Assembly (NCBI GenBank): GCA_020073465.1
Contig: JAIQFC010000010.1
Coordinates: 1-64,000 of the forward strand
Direction: 5' to 3'
Source of the DNA: Terriglobia bacterium
Lineage (GTDB): Bacteria; Acidobacteriota; Terriglobia; Terriglobales; Acidobacteriaceae
DNA: 64,000 nt
The position numbers and the translations under genes were made by a program. This document shows, piece by piece, positions 8,151-15,552 of this stretch. The first letter of the stretch is position 1; the number at the start of each line of letters is the position of its first letter. The notes under the pieces were generated by a model. That model was not told the origin of the DNA. It saw nothing but the letters and a program-made list of their open reading frames with translations, and searched no databases.

Positions 8151-8181
8151 TAGAGATGCGGGGGAGGTGCGAGATGAATCT

Positions 8182-10914
8182 CTACTGGTTCTCCAGAAGA
8201 ATCGGTTTATATCCGATCGGGACGGTTGATCCGCTGATCTTGGTGACACGTCCCGATAGATCGCGGTAGTGGATGTAAGTCGTGCCCTTCGGGATTGTAT
8301 AGCTGGAACCGGTGCAGAAGCCGTTATTGCAGGTCTGCGACGTGTCCCAAACCGTAAGCCCCTGGTAGCCCCCGGGCTTGGTGAAAATACAGGTCCAGAC
8401 CGTGCCCACGGAGGAGCAGGCCTGGGTGATGGTCGCGCCGAGAGTCCAGTTCTGCAGGGCCGAGTAGGCAGCGGCAGACTCGCAGGTGTAACCGTTGCCG
8501 CTGGGATCAGGCGTGGTGCATCCCGTGGTCTGGGTCTGCGTCCACATGGTGCCGGAAGTATCCCAGCTGTACCAGTACACACGGTCGACGTCAGAACTCC
8601 AGTGCAGCAACAGAGACCGCGCCACAAACCCCATTTGCTGGTCAGGATCGGTAATTGGATTGCCCAGACCCCAGCTGTACTCGGTATCGAATAGCGGCTT
8701 GCCATTCTGGTTGTAGGCCGCCAGAGCGCCCGACTTGATGGTGCTAACCAAGGTGGCGATTTTCTCCGGGTTGGAGCCGTTGTAGCCGTGGAACCCGATC
8801 ACGTCCACGACCTGGGCACCACCCGCGCCCAGGAACCCGTTCATGAAGTCGTTAATGGCCGATCCACCGTCGGTGGGCGCCGGAGTGACGATAAGCGCAT
8901 TGGGATCGATTGCCTGCTTGGTGCAGCCCGGGCCAATGCCTTTGATGATGCAGGCCGCGTCTTGCGCCATGCGCACCAACTGAGCCGTGGTCCCGCGGAA
9001 AAACTGTGTGTCGTTCGGTTCGTTCCAGATTTCGTAGTACTTAATGTGGGCCGTACTGCTGTTGACGCTGTGAGTAGCGACAGCGGTCACCCAGTCTCTC
9101 CAGTGCTGGTTAGTGCCGGTCCCGTCCACATTCAGATCTTCGGGCCAGTAGCACTGTCCTGGGCCGCCTCCCCAGGAACTGTCGGAGTAGGCGCACCCGG
9201 GGGACTGCACGCAAGGCGATGAGGTATTTGCGCCGCATTGTGCCCATACCGGAGTTCTTCCCAGGTCGAGAAGGATATCGATCCCGTGAGACTGCGCATC
9301 GGAGAGCCGATCGTCGAGTGCCGTCCAGTCATACACGCCTGGCGCCGTGTTGGTCAGAGGCCAGGGTACATTGTCGGCATCCCACAATCTCTCGCCACCG
9401 ATGGGAACGCTGGGCCACGGAGTGCTGGGATGGTTGACGTGCATGCTATAGAAGCTGGACGAGAGTCCGCCAACGACCGCGGCGTCCACCGTCAGCGTCA
9501 GCGACTGGGTTGCAGTCTTTGCCGGGGAAGTTGAATCCGTAACGCGAACCGTGAAGGTGAATTGACCAGTCGTCGAGGTTATGCCTGAAATCGAGCCCGC
9601 AGAGCTCAGGCTCAAACCAGTTGGGAGTTGTCCGGAAGACAAGCTCCAACTGTAAGGGAGAGTTCCACCGGTGGCCGCCAGGGTGGCGACATACGGAATG
9701 CCACTGGTGGCATGGGGCACGCTGGCCGTTGTGATTGTGAGCGGCGGCACTACGGGCGGCGTGATCGTCACCGAAGCGCTCGCTGATTTCGTACGATCCG
9801 CGACGCTGGTTGCGGTCACCGTGCCGGTTGTAATCGCTTTGACCGCGGGCGCGGAAAACAAACCATTGGCGCTTACGCTGCCGATGGAAGCGGACCAGGT
9901 CACCGCGGTATTGGTGGTGTTTTGTACGGTGGCGGTGAATTGATATGTGCCGGAAGAAGCCACGGTGGCACTGGTGGGCACGATGGAAACAATTACCTGC
10001 GGCGGAGGCTGAACCGTGACAGTAGCGACGGCGTTCTTGGTCGGATCCGCTACGCTGGCCGCCGTCACGTGTACGACCGTGTTTTGCGTTACCGTGGGCG
10101 CCGTAAAAAGTCCGGAGTTCGAGATCGACCCCTGGGACGCAGACCAGGTCACCGCGGTGTTGTTGCTATTGATGACGGTGGCGGTGAATTGCTGTGTTCC
10201 GGCGGATTGTAACGTGGCTGTCGCAGGGGAGATTGAAACAGCCACGGTTCCGGACGGTGCGACGGTTACCAGGGCAGTTGCGTTCTGATGATAGGTGGAT
10301 CGAGTCGCTGTTACAGTCACTTGGGTCGTGACGTTGACGTTCGGGGCGGTGAACAGTCCCGCATTCGAGATCGTGCCTTGAGAGGCGCTCCAGCTTGCGT
10401 CGGAGACGGTTGTGTTGTTGAGCGCCGCCTGAAACTGCTGTGTGCCCTGGGCCGTTACCGCCATCGTCGCCGGAGAGATTGCCAGTTCACCTGGGGTGAC
10501 CAGGAGTGCTGCCATGGCACTGACCGGCGCCTGCCCGCTTGCATCGGTGGCAAGAACGGTGAAGGAGAATGAGCCGGAACTGGTCGGGGTCCCACTAATG
10601 GTGCCGGTAGTTGCCGAGAAGCTGAGGCCTGGCGGCAGACTTCCCGACGAAATCGAGAGTGTGTACGGAGGCGTTCCCCCGCTGACCGTGATGCCGCCGC
10701 TGTAAGGCGCGCCGACCGTGGCGCTGGATAGCTTCGCCGAGACCGCAAGTGCACCCCCAGACTGCGACTTCGGTCCCGAAGAGCTTACCCCCACGCATCC
10801 GACCATGAAGAAGGCCAGGAGCAGAACTACACACACTCCCGGCATGACCGGATTGCATGCGGGACTACCGCGGTCTTGACACGCCCAGGTCGGGGGAAAA
10901 CTCTTGGGTGACAT
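8182..10914 (-). CDS. Multi-Ig lipoprotein with GH39-like glycoside hydrolase domain
   Basis: 910 residues. A hydrophobic signal ends in lipobox FMVGC (Cys40); a start at 10845 (MPGVCVV) is also possible. Modules: He_PIG Ig (about 55-140), three Big_2-like repeats (about 143-385, each with TWSAS...GLFxAP), a second He_PIG (about 393-477), then a (beta/alpha)8-type catalytic domain (about 485-790). YYEIWNEPND (Glu632) and PLFDTEYSWG (Glu745) fit the acid/base and nucleophile glutamates of clan GH-A, most like GH39. A C-terminal beta module ends KPILLENQ. Probably a surface glycosidase; substrate unknown. It is divergent from its close paralog at 11352. Confidence 0.8.
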   Translation of the reverse strand: MSPKSFPPTWACQDRGSPACNPVMPGVCVVLLLAFFMVGCVGVSSSGPKSQSGGALAVSAKLSSATVGAPYSGGITVSGGTPPYTLSISSGSLPPGLSFSATTGTISGTPTSSGSFSFTVLATDASGQAPVSAMAALLVTPGELAISPATMAVTAQGTQQFQAALNNTTVSDASWSASQGTISNAGLFTAPNVNVTTQVTVTATRSTYHQNATALVTVAPSGTVAVSISPATATLQSAGTQQFTATVINSNNTAVTWSASQGSISNSGLFTAPTVTQNTVVHVTAASVADPTKNAVATVTVQPPPQVIVSIVPTSATVASSGTYQFTATVQNTTNTAVTWSASIGSVSANGLFSAPAVKAITTGTVTATSVADRTKSASASVTITPPVVPPLTITTASVPHATSGIPYVATLAATGGTLPYSWSLSSGQLPTGLSLSSAGSISGITSTTGQFTFTVRVTDSTSPAKTATQSLTLTVDAAVVGGLSSSFYSMHVNHPSTPWPSVPIGGERLWDADNVPWPLTNTAPGVYDWTALDDRLSDAQSHGIDILLDLGRTPVWAQCGANTSSPCVQSPGCAYSDSSWGGGPGQCYWPEDLNVDGTGTNQHWRDWVTAVATHSVNSSTAHIKYYEIWNEPNDTQFFRGTTAQLVRMAQDAACIIKGIGPGCTKQAIDPNALIVTPAPTDGGSAINDFMNGFLGAGGAQVVDVIGFHGYNGSNPEKIATLVSTIKSGALAAYNQNGKPLFDTEYSWGLGNPITDPDQQMGFVARSLLLHWSSDVDRVYWYSWDTSGTMWTQTQTTGCTTPDPSGNGYTCESAAAYSALQNWTLGATITQACSSVGTVWTCIFTKPGGYQGLTVWDTSQTCNNGFCTGSSYTIPKGTTYIHYRDLSGRVTKISGSTVPIGYKPILLENQ

Positions 10915-11351
10915 GGCTGCCCTCAGGGTCGAGTTCCGACAGAAACGGCAGCCTTACTGTAGGGGGGGATAACTACAGGGGGTAGGTGCCCAACGTCCAG
11001 CAACAATCATGCCCGGAAGGACACTTCGAAGGGGCTAATCCTAGTGGATATCGAAGGTCCTTCCGTTTCCGCCGCAATCATCGGTCGGTCTCTCAACCAG
11101 GGAGTGCCGGCAGAGAACACGGCAGAAGTATTTACTGAGTAGTGATCGTAGGAGCCGTGCGGCCGTTCCGTTCCCCGGCAGGTCCGGAGGAACCGCACCA
11201 TTGGTGGTCACCTCTCGCCTCTGGTATCGTAGGCCGGTCGCCGTCGTGGTGTACCAACGGACGTTTCCAACTTGCCCCTCTGGTATCTATTCGCGATCGA
11301 CGGAGTTCCCTAGAGTTAGGAGGACATTTTCGGTTCTTTCGAGGCTTTCGC
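10915..11351. other. Divergent intergenic region between two GH39-like paralogs
   Basis: 437 bases without a gene. It contains two direct copies of CTRYAGGGGG-like sequence (ctgtaggggg 10957-10966, ctacaggggg 10973-10982) spaced 16 bp, and an imperfect inverted repeat, cggaaggac(a)cttcga (11014-11029) against tcgaaggtccttccg (11051-11065). Both are plausible operator or leader structures controlling the divergent pair. No clear -35/-10 pair was found. Confidence 0.45.
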
Positions 11352-13337
11352 ATGTTGCTAGGTTTCCCCCGAACCTGGACTCGGCATAAACGTATCGGCT
11401 TCATTTACCGAAGTCGCATACCTGCTTTCTCCCTACTCACTGGATTGCTATTTGTTTTCGCGGGGCGGCCCGCCCATGCCGCGCAGAGTCAGTCGAGCAC
11501 GCCTGATGTGATCGGCAGTGCAGCCATCACCATATCCGTTACTCCTGCTACAGCAAGTCTGGTTTCCCTGGAAACGTATCAGTTTACTGCCATCGTCAAG
11601 AACACCACCGACACCGGTGTTACATGGAAGGCCACGACGGGCACGATCACTACCAGCGGCCTCTATACAGCGCCATGGGTGACGTCGGACAAGACATCAA
11701 CGATTACTGCAACCAGCAAGGCTGATAAGACGAAGTCGGCAACAGCGACGGTAAACCTTTCCCCAATTCCCGCCTTGGTCATCACCACTACCAGCTTACC
11801 CAACACACTCACCGGGGCGCCCTACTCGCAGACATTGGCCGCCACCGGAGGCACTCCTCCCTACAGTTGGAAGATCACAATTGGTGCGCTGCCCAAGGGA
11901 ATCACTCTGAGCTCGAAGGGAAAGCTCTCAGGCTCGACAAATCAGACAGGCGCATTCACCTTCACGGCTCGCGTGGACGACTCGGGGAAATATCCGAAAA
12001 ATGCCCATCGGTCGTACACCATCAACGTGAATCTGAATCGGGGAGGGACCACCGTGCCCTCCAACTTCTTCAATATGCACATGGATTTATCGGCCACTCC
12101 GTGGCCAAGTTCGCCAATTGTGGGCCAGCGGCTCTGGGATTCCGGGGTCGCGTGGGCGCTGATCAGTACGGCGAAGGGTGTGTACGACTGGACGACTCTC
12201 GACCAGAAACTCTCCGATGCCAAGTCTCACTCCGCGGATGTTCTGTACACGCTGAGTGGGACTCCCGGCTGGGCACAGTGCAGTGCGACCACGTCTTCGC
12301 CCTGTGTGCAGACCCCGGGTTGTGCGAACGATACAGCATCATGGGGCGGCGGCCCGGGCCAATGCTACTGGCCGGGCGACCTAAACGCAGACGGCACGGG
12401 AACCAACCAGCACTGGAAAGACTGGGTGACTGCCGTGGCCACGCACAGCGTGAACAGCAACACGGCGCACATCAAGTACTACGAAATCTTCAACGAGCCC
12501 AATGTTAACGAGTTCTGGCGTGGCACCACGGCGCAGGTGGTGCGTATGGCGCAAGACGCAGCGTGCATCATCAAAGGAGTTGGACCGAACTGTACCAACA
12601 CGCCGATCGACAAAAATGCTTTGATTCTCTCTCCTTCGCCTGCACTTGGTGGGGATGCCATCAATTCCTGGTTGTCAGACTTTTTCGCACAAGGCGGCGC
12701 CCAGGTTACCGACGTGATCGCGTTCCACGGCTACAACGGAACCAATGACGGAAAGATCCCGACGCTGGTCAGCAAGATACGGGATGGGGCGCAGATGAAC
12801 AACGGCCTGCTTAGCAAGCCCCTCTTTGATACTGAATTCAGCTGGGGGGCCGACGTGGTTTTCCCGGATACGGATGAGCAAGCCGGGTTCGTCGGGCGAA
12901 CCATGCTGTTGCATTGGAGCGCTGGCGTCAGCCGAGTCTACTGGTACGCCTGGGACACGGCTGGAATGATGTGGTCTCAGAATAGCGTCACCGGATGCAC
13001 GACGCCCGATCCGAGTGGAGTCGGTTTCAGTTGCACAACCGCTCTCGCCCTCACGCAAGTGGAAGGCTGGGTCGTGGGAAAGACACTGAATCAGCCATGC
13101 TCCCTGACCGGTACGGTGTATACCTGCGGGTTCACCAATGCCACAGGGTTCCAGGGACTCGCGGTGTGGGACACGGCACAGAGTTGCAGCAACGGCGTGT
13201 GCACGACTTCAACCTACACGTTCCCGCCCGCCAGTCCGAACTACACCCACTATGTGGACCTGGCTGGCAAGAATCACACGATCTCGGGAACGACCGTTAA
13301 GATCGGCTACAAGCCGATCTTCCTCGAGAATCAGTGA
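11352..13337 (+). CDS. Secreted Ig-like protein with GH39-like glycoside hydrolase domain
   Basis: 661 residues from ATG 11352. The frame is open upstream to 11142, but the signal peptide (hydrophobic stretch FSLLTGLLFVFA, AHA cleavage-like site near 43) starts only here. Modules: one Big_2-like repeat (about 58-140), one He_PIG (about 143-228), and a catalytic domain very similar to the 910-residue neighbour. YYEIFNEPNV (Glu382) and PLFDTEFSWG (Glu495) are the presumed catalytic glutamates. The C-terminal beta module also ends KPIFLENQ. Compared with its paralog it has lost three Ig modules and the lipobox, suggesting a released rather than anchored form. Confidence 0.8.
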   Translation: MLLGFPRTWTRHKRIGFIYRSRIPAFSLLTGLLFVFAGRPAHAAQSQSSTPDVIGSAAITISVTPATASLVSLETYQFTAIVKNTTDTGVTWKATTGTITTSGLYTAPWVTSDKTSTITATSKADKTKSATATVNLSPIPALVITTTSLPNTLTGAPYSQTLAATGGTPPYSWKITIGALPKGITLSSKGKLSGSTNQTGAFTFTARVDDSGKYPKNAHRSYTINVNLNRGGTTVPSNFFNMHMDLSATPWPSSPIVGQRLWDSGVAWALISTAKGVYDWTTLDQKLSDAKSHSADVLYTLSGTPGWAQCSATTSSPCVQTPGCANDTASWGGGPGQCYWPGDLNADGTGTNQHWKDWVTAVATHSVNSNTAHIKYYEIFNEPNVNEFWRGTTAQVVRMAQDAACIIKGVGPNCTNTPIDKNALILSPSPALGGDAINSWLSDFFAQGGAQVTDVIAFHGYNGTNDGKIPTLVSKIRDGAQMNNGLLSKPLFDTEFSWGADVVFPDTDEQAGFVGRTMLLHWSAGVSRVYWYAWDTAGMMWSQNSVTGCTTPDPSGVGFSCTTALALTQVEGWVVGKTLNQPCSLTGTVYTCGFTNATGFQGLAVWDTAQSCSNGVCTTSTYTFPPASPNYTHYVDLAGKNHTISGTTVKIGYKPIFLENQ

Positions 13338-13372
13338 GCGTTCAGTTTGTCGCCGAATCTCGACAGACCCTG

Positions 13373-13403
13373 CACTCAGCGCGGTTCACGCGCTGAGTGT
13401 TTT
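13373..13403 (+). terminator. Rho-independent terminator between convergent genes
   Basis: An 11-bp stem CACTCAGCGCG / CGCGCTGAGTG (13373-13383, 13389-13399) with a 5-nt loop, then TTTTG. It follows the GH39-like gene by 35 bases and faces proC. Its ACTCAGCG core resembles the stem of the terminator after the paralogous gene (8122-8150). Confidence 0.8.
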
Positions 13404-13435
13404 GTATTGGGCTGATGGGGCGTCGTCACTCGGGC

Positions 13436-14263
13436 TCAGCTGGAAAAGGCCAGTTCTTTCGCGCGCTGTGCCGCTTTCACGACTGCCTTGATGAGTGTGA
13501 CCCGCAGTTTGCCTTCTTCCAGTTCGAGGATGCCGTCGATAGTGCACCCGGCTGGTGTTGTGACCGCGTCTTTGAGAAGGGCAGGGTGGTCGCCGGTCTC
13601 CAACACCACGGTCGCCGCGCCCAGCGTGGTCTGTGCCGCGAGCAGAGTGGCTACGTCCCGCGGCAGGCCGACCTTTACCCCCGCCTCCGCCAGCGACTCC
13701 AGAATGATGTAGATGTACGCGGGGCCGCTGCCTGATAGCGCCGTCACTGCGTCCATGTGCTTCTCGTCAACGGCGACCGTCCTGCCTCCCACCTTGAACA
13801 TTGTGCTGGCGGCTTCCAGGTGTTCCGCGGTCGCGAACTTGCCCCGGCACAACGCGGTGATGCCAGCTCCCAGGACGCACGGAGTGTTGGGCATCGCACG
13901 GATGACGGGTACGTCCAGGCCCAGCGCACGCTCGATGTGGCTGGTGGGAACCGATGCGGCCACGGAGATGAACAATTGCCTGGCCGTCGCCACGGGACGG
14001 ATCTCGGTCATCACCTCTTCGACGACTTGCGGCTTGAGGCCGATCAGAACGATGTCGGCGTTGCGCACAGCGGCAACATTATCGGTGCCAACCGAAATCC
14101 CGAGTTTCTGGCTGAGAGCCTGGGCCCGCTCTTCATGGTGAACCGTGGCGCAAGTGGACGCGGGAAGAAGCAGGCCCTTCTCCAGCATGGCCTTCAGCAG
14201 AATCCCTCCCATTTTGCCGGCGCCCAGCACTGCGACTCGCTTACCGGACAAATCAAATCCCAT
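13436..14263 (-). CDS. proC: Pyrroline-5-carboxylate reductase
   Basis: Catalyses the last step of proline synthesis, NAD(P)H-dependent reduction of pyrroline-5-carboxylate, in the cytoplasm. 275 residues, normal length. The N-terminal Rossmann motif is VAVLGAGKMGG; VIRAMPNTPCVLGAG and the C-terminal dimerisation domain motif ALSGSGPAYIYIILE are family signatures. TTPAGCTIDGI near the end is also conserved. The start at 14263 is chosen for the strong AGGAGG upstream; the frame is open to 14335. It follows galE by 26 nt on the same strand, so both may be cotranscribed, though the functions are unrelated. Confidence 0.95.
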   Translation of the reverse strand: MGFDLSGKRVAVLGAGKMGGILLKAMLEKGLLLPASTCATVHHEERAQALSQKLGISVGTDNVAAVRNADIVLIGLKPQVVEEVMTEIRPVATARQLFISVAASVPTSHIERALGLDVPVIRAMPNTPCVLGAGITALCRGKFATAEHLEAASTMFKVGGRTVAVDEKHMDAVTALSGSGPAYIYIILESLAEAGVKVGLPRDVATLLAAQTTLGAATVVLETGDHPALLKDAVTTPAGCTIDGILELEEGKLRVTLIKAVVKAAQRAKELAFSS

Positions 14264-14289
14264 CTCTTGCCTCCTGGTATCCCGAGTTC

Positions 14290-15270
14290 TTACTTGTGGA
14301 GTGCGACGGTGCGGCTGTTTTGCATCCACTTCCACGCGGTTGCGACGATGTCATCGAGCGAACGCGTTGCTTTCCACTTGAGAAGTTGTTGGGCACGGCT
14401 CGGATCCGCGACGAGTGCGGGCGGGTCGCCGGGACGGCGCGGCCCGACTCGCCTCGGAACCGGCCTGCCAGTCGCCTTCTCGACCGCATCCAGAATCTCC
14501 TTGACCGATGTCCCCCGGCCCGTGCCCAGGTTTACGGCGACGGAACTTCCACCTTGCTCAAGATGTTTCAGCGCCAGTACGTGAGCCTCGGCCAGATCGT
14601 TCACGTGGATGTAGTCCCGAACGCAAGTCCCGTCCGGCGTTGGATAGTCGGTGCCGAAAACTTCGAGTTGTGGGCGAACCCCAACGACCGCCTCCAGTGC
14701 GGCAGGAATCAGGTGCGTCTCGGGGTCGTGCAATTCGCCGATCTCGCCCGACTCGTCCGCTCCCGCAGCGTTGAAGTAGCGCAGGCTGGCGAAGCGCAAC
14801 CCGTAGGCCCGGTCGTACGCTTCCAGCGCTCGCTCAAACACGAGTTTCGTCACCCCGTAAGGATTGACAGGGTCCCGAGGGGTATCTTCGGTGATGGGGA
14901 CCTTCACCGGAACTCCGTAGACGGCACAGGTCGAGGAGAAGATGATCTTCTGCACGCCGCAGTCGACGCAGGTGTTCAAAAGCGTCAGACCCGCTTCCAC
15001 GTTGTTGCGAAAGTATTTTCGAGGATTTTCGACCGACTCTCCTACATAGGCGTGGGCTGCGAAGTGCATGACGGCATCGACGTGCCGCAGAGCGGACGTG
15101 AGCGTCTTGCTGTCCGCCATGTCGGCCTGGATGAACTCGAAGCCATTCGCCAGGCGAGCATAGCCGGTCGACAGATTGTCGTAGATGAGCGCTTCGTGGC
15201 CGTTGCGCCTCAGAACCCGGGCCGCGTGGCTTCCAATGTAGCCTGCACCGCCAACTACAAGGACTTTCAA
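14290..15270 (-). CDS. galE: UDP-glucose 4-epimerase
   Basis: Extended short-chain dehydrogenase interconverting UDP-glucose and UDP-galactose, supplying galactose for glycans. 326 residues. It has the NAD motif GGAGYIGSH, the catalytic Ser in SSTCAVYG, the Tyr-Lys pair in NPYGVTK, and GalE-specific FNAAGADESGEIGE and DGTCVRDYIHVNDLA. The start is TTG at 15268-15270, with GGAGG nearby upstream. It probably heads a short unit with proC. A role in exopolysaccharide synthesis fits the carbohydrate-related neighbours but is inference. Confidence 0.93.
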   Translation of the reverse strand: MKVLVVGGAGYIGSHAARVLRRNGHEALIYDNLSTGYARLANGFEFIQADMADSKTLTSALRHVDAVMHFAAHAYVGESVENPRKYFRNNVEAGLTLLNTCVDCGVQKIIFSSTCAVYGVPVKVPITEDTPRDPVNPYGVTKLVFERALEAYDRAYGLRFASLRYFNAAGADESGEIGELHDPETHLIPAALEAVVGVRPQLEVFGTDYPTPDGTCVRDYIHVNDLAEAHVLALKHLEQGGSSVAVNLGTGRGTSVKEILDAVEKATGRPVPRRVGPRRPGDPPALVADPSRAQQLLKWKATRSLDDIVATAWKWMQNSRTVALHK

Positions 15271-15490
15271 AGTGCCTGCCTCCAGGAGACTGTGATGTGA
15301 GATACCGCTGAAGCAGTGGGTCTGTTGTCAGCACCTGCCACCGCTCACGGCGTACGCGCAAAACCTGTTTTGCTGGACAACAGGAGTCTATCAAAACGCC
15401 GATGCGGAGACGGAACCGCCTCTGATATGGCTATTGACGATTTGTTGGCAGAACAACGATGCCGGACAGCCGACGATGGCACAGTGAAAC

Positions 15491-15522
15491 GCGGGTGGCG
15501 CGCCTTGCGGCACTCCACCCGC
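15491..15522 (-). terminator. GCAA-loop hairpin downstream of the NHL-repeat gene
   Basis: On the minus strand gcgggtgg-agtgcc, a GCAA tetraloop and ggcgcg-ccacccgc form a 14-bp stem with one mismatch. The following GTTTC is a weak U-tract. The plus strand has CTTTTCC after the stem. It lies 31 bases past the stop codon at 15553 and probably separates that gene from galE. Confidence 0.55.
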
Positions 15523-15552
15523 TACTTTTCCTAGACCAGGTTCAATCGCCGG

